Of a DNA stretch of 64,000 bases, positions 31,715-40,559 are shown piece by piece (within the stretch, counting starts at the first letter, position 1; each line of letters starts with the position of its first letter). The DNA is taken from contig BCKE01000038.1 of the NCBI GenBank assembly GCA_001600495.1, positions 229,223-293,222 of the forward strand. Direction: 5' to 3'. Both the position numbers and the translations under genes were made by a program. The stretch comes from Pilasporangium apinafurcum (Eukaryota > Oomycota > Peronosporomycetes > Pythiales > Pythiaceae). Under the pieces are notes generated by a model. That model was not told where the DNA came from. It did no database searches and saw only the letters and a program-made list of their open reading frames with translations.

Positions 31715-32890
31715 ATGGAGTCATCGTCATCCTCATCACTGATGTTTGATGCTGTAGAGAAACCACCGCAGCTGACTGTGGACGATAGCAAACAGCAACA
31801 GCTTTCACAGGCGAGTGCGCCTCCTCTGGTGGACGAGCTGACCAGCCAACAGGAGCAGCCAGTCGCCTATCCATTCCAATATCAGTATAACGCTCATCCT
31901 CATTCGTACCATCATCAGCTTCGAGCACCAGTGTGTTATCCAGTGCATAATAATACCAGCAATAGCCACCTTTACTACCCCCAGCAACCATACTATCCAA
32001 GCTATGGTGATGACCGACGCTATTTAGCTACTGAGAGTTCACCTTACCAGCCACTAGTATATCCAGGACACCGCTACCCTCCTGTTCCCAGACCAGCCAC
32101 ACCGACCGGATGCTGTTTGGACACAACAAAACTCTTGGTATTCCACACGCTGAATGCGCTGCTGGGTTACGGAGCATTCACAGTGCTGATCTCGGCTGTA
32201 TGCCTATCGGTCTCATTAATTCCCATTTTCTGCATTGGCCTTCTAGGCTTTCGACTGATGCTCTATGGCGTCTTTGGTCTCGCGCAGCTCGATGTTGCGC
32301 TCTATAACTATATCGCACTACCAGACCAATATATCTACATGCGTGTACCACCGCATGTGGGTGTCTTTAGCGGTAAACGATTGGCACCGAGTCTGAAATC
32401 GTTCTCGCCGTTGTCGCTCATGGCGCTCATTTACTTCCTGACCATCAAGTTTGGCGTCGCGTTCCTCAGTTCAGTGGTGCTTTCCGTCGTACTTGCAGCA
32501 CCACTCTCACTGCTCTACTCAATGATGAGTGATCAAGATGTGATGTTTTCGCTCACCACGGCCGATGCAATTTCTTACAAGAGCGATCCAGTGGAGTATC
32601 TCGTGTGTGTGGTCTGTCTTACGGTCATCGGGGTTGCATTGATGCACGTGGTAGCGAAGTTGTCGCTGTACGCCACGCAGTTCTTCTGTTGCGAACGTGT
32701 TACTACCTACTATCATACTCGAAATGGGCAGGATAGTTGGGAATATGGCGATCATTATCACCATCACCAGCATCGCAAACATAAGCATCACCATCATCAC
32801 CGCCATCATCGTCACCATCGGGAATGTGAGGCTGAGCAGCAATCACCAGTGTTCTCTTCTGCTACCTATTACGGCACCGTCAATGCTTAA
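31715..32890 (+). CDS. Four-helix membrane protein, array member 1, His-rich tail
   Basis: The 391-residue intronless protein opens with a Ser run, then LSQASAPPLVDEL, a motif (ASAPP or ASAPS) shared with array members at 37326 and 38581. A Tyr/Pro/Gln/His-rich region of about 130 residues leads to four hydrophobic segments. Family motifs include LLGYGAFTVLISAVCLSVSL, IPIFCIGLLGFRLMLYG, AQLDVALYNYIALP, FSPLSLMALIYFLTIKFGVA, and VVAKLSLYATQFFCCERVTTYY. A long His-rich tail (HHHHHRHHRHHRE) before the terminal TYYGTVNA is unique in the array and could bind metal. ATG at 31715 was preferred over the open frame from 31580 because the shared N-terminal motif follows it closely. The function is unknown; the topology suggests both termini are cytoplasmic. 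Confidence 0.8.
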   Translation: MESSSSSSLMFDAVEKPPQLTVDDSKQQQLSQASAPPLVDELTSQQEQPVAYPFQYQYNAHPHSYHHQLRAPVCYPVHNNTSNSHLYYPQQPYYPSYGDDRRYLATESSPYQPLVYPGHRYPPVPRPATPTGCCLDTTKLLVFHTLNALLGYGAFTVLISAVCLSVSLIPIFCIGLLGFRLMLYGVFGLAQLDVALYNYIALPDQYIYMRVPPHVGVFSGKRLAPSLKSFSPLSLMALIYFLTIKFGVAFLSSVVLSVVLAAPLSLLYSMMSDQDVMFSLTTADAISYKSDPVEYLVCVVCLTVIGVALMHVVAKLSLYATQFFCCERVTTYYHTRNGQDSWEYGDHYHHHQHRKHKHHHHHRHHRHHRECEAEQQSPVFSSATYYGTVNA

Positions 32891-33174
32891 CACCAAAAAG
32901 AAGAAGTATCTGGGAATGTATAGATGGAGTAGCTTCTGCTTGTCATCAGTAATTGATTGTAAATGAATGTGTGTCTATGTGTTTGTTTCCAATCATTCCG
33001 CCATCCAAGTAATCCATACCATTGGATCAATTGAGAAACGGAATGATGGTCGAATGGTGATGCTTCGCCAACATTCTCATTAATTTCAGGAATGGTTGTC
33101 ACAAATGAAGAGCTCCCTGAAAAACGAGACTTCGCTGTCAGGAGTCACTGCATTTCTTGTTCTGCACAGCACCA

Positions 33175-34149
33175 ATGGAGAAGCAAAAGACCGTCGACAC
33201 GTACGACTACAGTACTTCCGCTGACCATAATCGCTATGATAGAGCTGCTACGAGCAGATATCCAGTCCCCCATGCCCCACCGATGGATGATGAGAATCAC
33301 AACGCTCCTTCGTATGCCATCCCAGTTTACCAAGACAATCAGCCGCCGTATGGGCAATATCAACCATCGTATCAGTATCAACACCAACAACATCAGCCGT
33401 TGCGACCGAATGTGTATATTCCTCCTGCCTACAGTCGTGACTATCGCTCTCACGGCTGGATCGGCTCGACGCTGAAACTCGCCATTTTTCATTTGTTAAA
33501 CGCGATTCTTGGGATTACAGCATTTGCGGTGGTTGTCACAGGCACGAGTGTGTCGATCGGTCTCATCCCTGCGTGCTGCATTGGGTTATGTTTCTTCCGT
33601 GCTGTGCTGTTTATCGTCGGATACCTCGCGGAATTGGACGTGAGTCTCTACAACTACATCTCTCCTCCGGACGAGCACGTCTACGTTGGTATCCCGCACC
33701 AAGCGCATGTGTTTGGCCTGTCCGGTCAGCGATTATCACCCCGACTATCGTCATTCTCGCCGTTGGCATTGGTGGCCACGCTCTATTTTGTCACGATCAA
33801 GTTTGTGTTGGCAATCGCCAGCTGCATTGCTGTGAGCATGTTCTTGTCCTTGCCAACCACGCTAATCTATGCACTGAGTGACGACCATGTAGCCGATTCC
33901 GTTGGATTTTTCGGAGATGATGAAGACAGTAGAGTCACACTGAGCAACGATCCACTGGGTTTTGTGATCATATGGTGTAGTTTGTTTGTCATCAGCATTG
34001 CGCTCATGCATGTAGTCGCCATTTTATCCCGCAAGGCTACACGGGTGTTCTGTTGTGAGAAATTCTCTACCTATCACTACATTCGCACAATGCAACCACC
34101 CGCAGCAGATGGACCAGCGTCTTCATATGGCGCCACAGGAGTGTATTAG
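33175..34149 (+). CDS. Four-helix membrane protein, array member 2
   Basis: This intronless 324-residue product starts at MEKQKTVDTYDYS. The N-terminal 95 residues are Tyr/Gln/Pro-rich (VPHAPPMDD; YQPSYQYQHQQHQP) and include PPAY, a possible WW-domain ligand. The four-helix core follows the family plan: FHLLNAILGITAFAVVVTG, LIPACCIGLCFFRAVLFIVG, AELDVSLYNYISPPDEHVYV, FSPLALVATLYFVTIKFVLA, and VVAILSRKATRVFCCEKFSTYHY. The tail ends SSYGATGVY, with the Tyr-Gly motif shared by array members. The segment between helices 3 and 4 is acidic (GFFGDDEDSR). It follows member 1 by 284 bases in the same orientation, consistent with tandem duplication. No enzyme motif is visible. Confidence 0.85.
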   Translation: MEKQKTVDTYDYSTSADHNRYDRAATSRYPVPHAPPMDDENHNAPSYAIPVYQDNQPPYGQYQPSYQYQHQQHQPLRPNVYIPPAYSRDYRSHGWIGSTLKLAIFHLLNAILGITAFAVVVTGTSVSIGLIPACCIGLCFFRAVLFIVGYLAELDVSLYNYISPPDEHVYVGIPHQAHVFGLSGQRLSPRLSSFSPLALVATLYFVTIKFVLAIASCIAVSMFLSLPTTLIYALSDDHVADSVGFFGDDEDSRVTLSNDPLGFVIIWCSLFVISIALMHVVAILSRKATRVFCCEKFSTYHYIRTMQPPAADGPASSYGATGVY

Positions 34150-34226
34150 CTCCGCCGTTATTGTTTTTAATCACGCGTTCCTCTCGCAAGCAGTACGAAA
34201 TACCCAAATTTCAGGGCAGTTTTGAC

Positions 34227-34829
34227 ATATCGTCAAATCTGGAAATTTCTGTTGCACTGAGCTAAAAGGACAGCAATATAGCTTTCTATCTTCTAATCTT
34301 AATTTTGATGGCATATTCATTGAGTGCTATGCCAAGATTGAGAACGGTCGCTTTGAAATTAACCATTCCTAGCAGGTGTGCATGCCTCTTTCCAAGCTCA
34401 TACAATTTGCTATATATTTAAGATATTCCAACTACGTACTTAGTTGAAATAATACAGTATATTCTATGCTGTTTGCGCTTAGTAGATGCAGTAGAGCATT
34501 TGCCAGCAGTCTCAGATCTCTAGGTTGAAGTATTCGAGAAATGGCGCGTGCGATACGGGTATATCGTACAAAAAAGTGATGTACACTTACAAAGTAAGGT
34601 GGAATATGTGAAAAGACATGCGCAAAGCGCTAGAATTTGCTCAATTTGTGTGTGAGGCATCCAAATTCACTCAAAATTCCACGAAAATTGTGGATTGCTT
34701 CACATTTAAGGGAATATCTGCAACCACAATGCTGAATTCAATATTTTTCGCTTTTTTTCATCTAGAGATATAGAGCTTTCATTGTACTAGCTTTCACCTG
34801 TTCACTGCAAATTCCGGATTTGACGATAG
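34227..34829. repeat. Imperfect long inverted repeat (possible non-autonomous DNA element)
   Basis: The arm ATATCGTCAAATCTGGAAAT at 34227-34246 recurs inverted at 34808-34829 (AAATTCCGGATTTGACGATA). Weaker matching continues inward for about 60 more bases, including CAAT, AGCT and TCTA blocks. The interior is A/T-rich and non-coding. It lies between array member 2 and the Fanzor-like relic, in an 870-base gene-free stretch (34150-35019) in which nothing else was recognised. Confidence 0.45.
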
Positions 34830-35019
34830 AGCTAATCGTCACCTGGTGCTTACTGATTGCTAGAGGGACGCGTGATTAACCTTTATTCTCCCATTTCTCC
34901 CACCGATGGGATATACTTTGATCTGCTTTTCTTCTCCCTATCGATAGAAACTTGTTTTCAATTCTCCGCGATGAGATCTTTTCTCCACTATCCCTCTTCC
35001 CAAGAAAGGATGCAAGTCA

Positions 35020-36360
35020 ATGACAGTACATGCCCGAGGAGATCAACATTGATTCCGGTCTCAAGGATACCAAGCCAAGACTATCCAGATTGGTAGAAAT
35101 GGCACGTAAAAAGTAGATCTCGAGGATTGCGGTTACCGTCCAAGACTGATTTGAGTACGGACTCCTCGTACAAATATGTGAAGAGCATAGCATCCAAATC
35201 GTGGCTCACGCTGATCAAACGATGCAAGATAGATAAACCAATTCCAAACAGCATCTTGAAAGTGAGATTGTATCCAACGAAGGAACAGAAGCAACTTCTC
35301 AACAAGATGTTTGATATCAGAAAGTCTTGGAGTGTCCTCACTGACAGAGATGTCAACGCTGCTAGAAACATCTTTTTCAAGAATGGACACCTCCAGCAGC
35401 GTCCCATGAAAGAGAAAGACATGACGGCACTTCCTGACAATTACGTTCCCGATACTGTCGTTGGGATTGACCCTGGTACGTGGTCGCTCTGCACTGCCAT
35501 TCATGTGCGAGAAGCTGATGTGGAAGAGAAGAAAGCGAAATGCAACGGAAGGAAACCCAAATAGAACCAAGCGAAGGAGCCGAAGCAGAAACGACGAAAG
35601 AAGCGGAAGAAGAAAAGGGAGAGGAGACACAAGCACGGTGTTCGACGCAAGCGAGCCAGTAACCAACAGTACGGCATTCAACAGATGTCTACGCGAGAGT
35701 ACAGGCATCTTGCCGGGATGAACAAGTGTACATTCTAGCACGAGAAATTGAAGGAGCGGGAACATGAGTATGGAAGGATTATCCGGGAGATACCTTCGTT
35801 CAAGACAGCGTCGTATGAGCAGTATATGACAAACGTCAAATACGTGTGGAGACATCTCGATTTCTTGGTGAGCTTTCGTGCATCGCATCCATTTCGTAAA
35901 TGGCGTTTCCTTCAGTCGAGACTTAGTCAGAAGACATTGGCACATCTGGCAAAGCAGTTGGTACCCGCGCCAAATCCTCAGGTTTGCATTGACCTCGGTA
36001 ATTGGAGTCAACAGAACTTCGTCAAGGGTTACGCTCATGGACCCGTGAAGTGATTCACATGTAAGCTGGCAAGGCGTGCGGCCGTGCTGCAGACCAACGA
36101 ATACTACACGAGTTAACGATGCTCCGAGTGCTACTAGCAGCTTGAGGAGACGCCATTTTTGATAAAAAAGGCTGATGGAACCGCAAGCATCAAGTTTTCC
36201 CTCCAGGTTCTTCGCTGTAACAACAGCGAGTGCAGAATCACGTGGGAACGAGATGTGAATGCGTCGAAGAACATCCTTACACTCGCTATGTGCCTCCTAC
36301 ATGGACTTCCAAGACTGCCAGAGTTACAACGAGGAAGAAAGAATGTAGGAAGAGAATAGA
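35020..36360 (+). mobile_element. Decayed Fanzor/TnpB-like RNA-guided nuclease element
   Basis: Across broken frames, the plus strand keeps TnpB/Fanzor landmarks in order. An N-terminal ILKVRLYPTKEQKQLLNKMF (35250-35310) is typical of the family. RuvC-I is VVGIDPGTWSLCTA (about 35457-35500). A middle region around RASHPFRKWRFLQSRLSQ and QVCIDLGNWSQQNF ends in HGPVK (about 35875-36050). A zinc-finger half CNNSEC is followed by RDVNASKNILTLA (about 36210-36290), the RuvC-III motif. Fanzors are eukaryotic relatives of TnpB, often carried by DNA transposons. This copy is interrupted several times and is certainly inactive. No transposase or confident terminal repeats were found. It lies within the four-helix gene array, next to the decayed array copy. 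Confidence 0.75.
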
Positions 36361-36639
36361 GTGTAGGAAAAGTATCCGTGGACATTGGGGGAGTCAACCA
36401 ACTTTTCAAACATGTCCACACGGTTAGGTCGTATTCTGGTAATCACCAGTACGAATCTATTGAAGGCGCAGTAGTTCAAAGAGAACATGGATACATCCAG
36501 TCCATAGTTTTGAGGAGGTAGTCTTGCCATCATTCTCATGTGGAATGTTGACTTGAATATTGGTTGATCATCCAACAAACAGAACTTTTACGAAGTTTAC
36601 ATTCACTGAATGGCACACAAGCGAACCTAGGAGGATCAA

Positions 36640-37056
36640 AAGTTTTGATGCTACAGAGAAACCGCTCAAGACCATGCACCACCCTTCTTTACTAGATGCG
36701 AATGTTTCTTAGAGGTCTGTAGTGACTGACTCCATTGATTCAATCGAGAAAGGAGTCGCAATTCCAGTTGTTACATCAGTCGATTTATTACCATCTGAAC
36801 GATCCAGTTCATTATGACAGTAACTTAGAGATGTGCGTCTCCATCGCACTCTCCTTCCTCTTCCATGCGTTCTTCCCATATAGTGAGACTATTCGCAATC
36901 ATTTCGATGGATTTTTTTGGAATGCTACTGTTCACAATCCTACCGTTGGTTTTTCTGGCGGTGGAGGTCGTGCTGATTCCACCGATTGCTCGACTTTCAC
37001 AACGAGCGGCCAAATACTTCTGCTGCAGCGCCGCTGTATGCCACTACAACCAGTAA
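36640..37056 (+). pseudogene. Relic of a four-helix array member
   Basis: An N-terminal scrap at about 36645-36680 (SFDATEKP) matches MFDAVEKP near the start of array member 1. From about 36828, the sequence VSIALSFLF then, in a second frame, PPIARLSQRAAKYFCCSAAVCHY up to a stop at 37056, aligns with the last third of the member at 37326 (SLSLAFSFP; FVARVSMTATKYFCAEKFTAY). The middle, with helices 1 to 3, is absent, and a frame change separates the surviving parts. It lies between the Fanzor-like relic and the next intact copy, so it is probably an array member lost by deletion, perhaps at the time of the insertion. Confidence 0.7.
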
Positions 37057-37325
37057 CGAACACGCAGCGTAAGTGCGAGAGCTGCAGGGTCCAAGTATTC
37101 ATAGCTTTATGCGTGAGGAATTAAATGAAAATGTATCCATTTCTATTTTGTTAAAATATACTTCATTCGTAAAAATTTGAATAAATATCCATTTGGTTAA
37201 ATAGAATGTATGTTTTTTTGAAGGAATGTTTGTCGTTCTATTCTGTCTTTGGAGTGAGATGGTGGTAAGCCAAGTGCACTCTTCGAATTTTTTTCCTCCA
37301 CTCAACGACACAGTTGGCCACCAAC

Positions 37326-38198
37326 ATGAAAGACGTCAGCGATTCTTCCTACGCGCCATACGTGCAGGCGAGTGCGCCACCACTACAGCCAACGAACGAC
37401 AATCCTTCTCATTTCTACCTCTACGACCAACAGCAGCAGCAGTATCACCAGCAGCAGCAAATCCCCTTTGCTCGTCCCATTCCAGTGGATTATGACGATT
37501 ATCCACATATTAGAAGCAGAAATGACCCCAGTAATACTCGTCGTAGTCTGCTCTACTCGACACTCAAGATGATTGTGTTCCATCTCCTCAACTACTGCCT
37601 CGGTGTGATTGGCTTCTGCGTCGTTATATTTGGTGTGACATTGTCCGCGGGGCTATTGCCGCTCTGTTGTGCGGGTGTCCTTGTCTTCCGTCTGTTAATG
37701 TCGATCATTCCGCTTTTGGCGGAGATGGACATCACCCTGCACAATTTTATCGCAACCGTAGACGAGCAGATCTATGTCGGTCTACCGCGTCATCGATTTG
37801 CGCTCAGTGGCAGTTTGGAAGGTTCTCGCTTGTCTCCAGAGCTGTTCACTTTTTCCCGGTCAACTGTCATCGCTATACTCTACTTTCTCACAATCAAATT
37901 TGGTGTGGGAATCTTCAGTATCGTCTCACTTTCGCTGGCATTCTCATTCCCACTCAATGCGATTTCGTCAGAAGATATGCGTGAAGATTTCTCAGGCTTC
38001 TCTGGTACTTTGGTGTTAGTCGTACTGTCGCTGGTACTCTTTGTGATGGGGATGACGCTGATGCCATTCGTTGCGCGAGTGTCGATGACAGCAACCAAAT
38101 ACTTTTGCGCCGAGAAGTTTACAGCCTACACGCATGTGCGGCAGCATAACGCAGAGAACAGAGCAGTGCATATGTTCTACGGTGCTACCACTGTGTAG
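37326..38198 (+). CDS. Four-helix membrane protein, array member 3
   Basis: The 290-residue intronless protein begins MKDVSDSSYAPYVQASAPPL, with the array's ASAPP motif at about residue 15. A Gln run precedes the core. Helix regions follow the family pattern: FHLLNYCLGVIGFCVVIFGV, LLPLCCAGVLVFRLLMSIIP, AEMDITLHNFIATVDEQIYV, FSRSTVIAILYFLTIKFGVG, and FVARVSMTATKYFCAEKFTAY. The end is HMFYGATTV. The frame is open further upstream only through a TTG, so the ATG at 37326 is chosen. It is the closest in sequence to the upstream relic. Downstream is a GAT microsatellite at about 38246-38275. Function is unknown; a membrane sensor or scaffold is possible on topology alone. Confidence 0.85.
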   Translation: MKDVSDSSYAPYVQASAPPLQPTNDNPSHFYLYDQQQQQYHQQQQIPFARPIPVDYDDYPHIRSRNDPSNTRRSLLYSTLKMIVFHLLNYCLGVIGFCVVIFGVTLSAGLLPLCCAGVLVFRLLMSIIPLLAEMDITLHNFIATVDEQIYVGLPRHRFALSGSLEGSRLSPELFTFSRSTVIAILYFLTIKFGVGIFSIVSLSLAFSFPLNAISSEDMREDFSGFSGTLVLVVLSLVLFVMGMTLMPFVARVSMTATKYFCAEKFTAYTHVRQHNAENRAVHMFYGATTV

Positions 38199-38245
38199 GA
38201 GGATGCGATGGGATAATATAAGTAGGAAGTATAGGTAAAGGTGAG

Positions 38246-38275
38246 GATGATGATGATGATGATGATGATAATGAT
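38246..38275 (+). repeat. (GAT)n microsatellite
   Basis: About eight GAT units followed by interrupted units lie in the 3' flank of array member 3. It is not part of a reading frame that looks genuine. Confidence 0.8.
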
Positions 38276-38580
38276 AAGCTCTGGCCACTGATTCCTGAGT
38301 TGGTTCATGGATTGGAAGGAAATTGCGTCAATCCACTTGTCCGTTTGGATCCTGATTTCTCCCACCTACTACTAAATAAAACCTCATTTTCGAGATAGTG
38401 ACATAAATCATCTTTATACTTTTTGTAAATCATTATGTCACTATTTTGGCTTAAGGACAATCTAAACGAATAAAACCTCGTTCCATATCATCCAAATCCT
38501 AAATCTTCTCGAAGAGCGCATTTCGGCCAGTGTTGAACTCGCAACAGTCATCGCAGACAGAAGATTGAGAGGAAATCAGC

Positions 38581-39390
38581 ATGTCGGAGAAAGCAAAAGT
38601 AAAGGACGTCAAATACCCCTCGTTCCCAGAGGCCAGCGCACCGTCACCGGATGTGCCCATTGCACACTCTGTCGGCAGCCATGGGCATCATCGATCGTCC
38701 AAAGTATTCATTGCTGCCCGTGCCAACGGTAAAGAGCCTGGCTTCCTCCATTCGCTGTTGAAGCTGTCGATCTTCCACTGGCTCAACTCGGTCTTCGGCA
38801 CGATTGCATTTGTCGTGATAGCCGTGGGCACCATCGTGTCAATTGTGTTGCTGCCACTCTGTTGCGCTGGCGCGTTTGTGTTCCGCTTCGTGCTCTATCT
38901 CGTTGGATTCCTTGCCGAAGCGGACGTCGCACTGTACAACTTCATCACCCCGCCGGAAGAGCGCGTGTATGTTGGTTTCCCACGTGAGAAGTTGAGTGGA
39001 TCAGGCGAACGCGTATCGGAGAAGCTTTTCAAGTTCTCGCCGATGTCACTGGCGGCGGCAGGCTATTTTGCCACCATCCGCTTTGGGCTTGGTTTGGTCA
39101 GCAGCGTCGTGCTCTCGTTCACGTACTCATATCCGTTGGGCGTGCTCACCTCGCATGATGAGAGCGTCAAGTTGAATGGCGTCGTGCATGTGATCTGGTT
39201 TGTGGTGCTTACGCTCTGCCTTTTCATTGCCGGCAACTGGCTCATGACATTGGCGGCGCGACTCTCCCGTATTGCTACCCACCACTTCTGCGTGGAGAGA
39301 TTTTCATCCTATAACTACGTCAATGCTGGTCATCACGGTTCTTCGTATCCAGCGGCTGTGCCATCGTATGGCACTAACGACCATGTCTAA
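38581..39390 (+). CDS. Four-helix membrane protein, array member 4
   Basis: The shortest member (269 residues, no intron) begins MSEKAKVKDVKYPSFPEASA, again with the ASAP motif, and has a reduced N-terminal region of about 60 residues. The core is FHWLNSVFGTIAFVVIAVGT, VLLPLCCAGAFVFRFVLYLV, AEADVALYNFITPPEERVYV, FSPMSLAAAGYFATIRFGLG, and LAARLSRIATHHFCVERFSSY. It ends AVPSYGTNDHV. This copy shows the family layout most plainly: two hairpins of helices with a conserved amphipathic stretch (LAEADVALYNFITPPEER) between. The pattern resembles the bacterial 'putative sensor' four-helix domain (PF13796), which is an inference needing a profile search. It lies 382 bases after member 3, same strand. 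Base composition is somewhat more G/C-rich than the neighbours. Confidence 0.85.
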   Translation: MSEKAKVKDVKYPSFPEASAPSPDVPIAHSVGSHGHHRSSKVFIAARANGKEPGFLHSLLKLSIFHWLNSVFGTIAFVVIAVGTIVSIVLLPLCCAGAFVFRFVLYLVGFLAEADVALYNFITPPEERVYVGFPREKLSGSGERVSEKLFKFSPMSLAAAGYFATIRFGLGLVSSVVLSFTYSYPLGVLTSHDESVKLNGVVHVIWFVVLTLCLFIAGNWLMTLAARLSRIATHHFCVERFSSYNYVNAGHHGSSYPAAVPSYGTNDHV

Positions 39391-39779
39391 GCGGAGGGAG
39401 AAATGCAAGGACTGGCAGATGCCGATGCTTTATCATTTGACTGCGTATGAATCAAGAAAGTGCAAGAGCTTGATGGAATTAACGATAAGCATGAACTACA
39501 CTTGGCAGTTTAGAGCATATGGAGCGCTTTCTCTGTTTGGGCAGTTCTTTTTGTTTAAGTGATAACTTCGTTTGGGAGAATTGATTTGCTGTCAACTTGT
39601 TCTTTTGTTCAACATTTACGCTTACAGGAAGTTCCTGTCCATTCAATCAGTTACTTCGTTCGTAACTCTGGACAGGAGAAAACATTCTATCACTCATGGC
39701 TACGACACATTTAAACGCTGGAACGCCACTCCACCTAACTGACGGAAGTTTAGACAGATAAACAAACATCAAAAGAACC
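39391..39779. other. Intergenic, 3' ends of convergent genes
   Basis: The 389 bases between array member 4 and the first PAN-CAP gene show no gene, repeat or motif that I can support. Confidence 0.4.
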
Positions 39780-40559
39780 TTACGCTTCCAAGCCAAAGTC
39801 CTGCGTCCAGTATGTCTTATAGTTACCACAGCCAGAGTTGCTGGCGAGTGCAAAACCGACATTCTTGACATTGGCATTGAGTATATTGGCACGATGACCA
39901 GCCGAGTTCCACCACGAAGTCATCACTGACGAGACTGATGTTTGTCCTGCCGCGACGTTTTCTGCTGCTTCCTGCCAGTCATAGCCTTGTGCAGCCATAC
40001 GTTCCCATGGTTGTGAACCGTCGCTGCCGTCATGCGTCATTGTGCAGGTGTTAGCCATGTCCTGCGAATGCGCCAGGGCTGCTGCAACCAGCCGTGTGTC
40101 GATCGTGAGGCTAGAGAGTCCGTTCTGATTCCGGTACGAATTGATCGTGTCCAGCATGAGTTGTGTGTCCGAGTCGCTTAAGCCATCATCATAGGACGTG
40201 GTAGTGGTTGTAGTGGTCTGCGTGGTTGACTGTGAAGCGCTGTCCGAAGGAAGAGAGAAGCGACTGGTGACATAGCCACATCCAGCACCGTAGTAGGTCA
40301 CATAGCTCGCCGATGCGCCGTTCTTGAGCCAGCATGTGCCGCCGTTGTAGTTGTTCCACGTCCAGTGCGTGCAGCTCGCGTCGTTCGCACAGAGATCGCC
40401 GCAGGCGTCTGGAATCGCTTCTACTGCGTAAATATCTGAGCCATAAAAATCGCAGTCATAATCCCACATCACGCGGTTTTGGCTGCCCGTTTGGAAAGTT
40501 GCCGTGCTGGACGTCATGATGGCGGCAATAACCGATGTAATTAGAAAAACGCGCTGCAT
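39780..40559 (-). CDS. Secreted PAN/Apple plus CAP (SCP-like) protein, copy 1
   Basis: The 259-residue protein has a signal peptide (MQRVFLITSVIAAIMTSSTA). A PAN/Apple domain follows, with its cysteines in YDCDFYGSD, ACGDLCANDASCTHW, TCWLKNG and GAGCGYV. A Thr/Ser-rich linker (QSTTQTTTTTTTS) leads to a CAP domain. CAP landmarks are MLDTINSYRNQNG, a His in CTMTHDGS, Glu in QEAAENVAAG, and SWWNSAGHRANIL. CAP proteins in pathogens often bind sterols or lipids, and PAN domains bind sugars or proteins, so an extracellular adhesive or effector role is likely. The ATG is at 40559; one frame-open codon before it is GTG. It is a tandem duplicate of the gene at 41600-42343; the linker is the main difference. 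Confidence 0.9.
   Translation of the reverse strand: MQRVFLITSVIAAIMTSSTATFQTGSQNRVMWDYDCDFYGSDIYAVEAIPDACGDLCANDASCTHWTWNNYNGGTCWLKNGASASYVTYYGAGCGYVTSRFSLPSDSASQSTTQTTTTTTTSYDDGLSDSDTQLMLDTINSYRNQNGLSSLTIDTRLVAAALAHSQDMANTCTMTHDGSDGSQPWERMAAQGYDWQEAAENVAAGQTSVSSVMTSWWNSAGHRANILNANVKNVGFALASNSGCGNYKTYWTQDFGLEA

Noticed and set aside
38016-38288. Short minus-strand frame with a poly-His run
   Set aside because: The His run is the reverse reading of the (GAT)n microsatellite, and the rest is antisense to array member 3.
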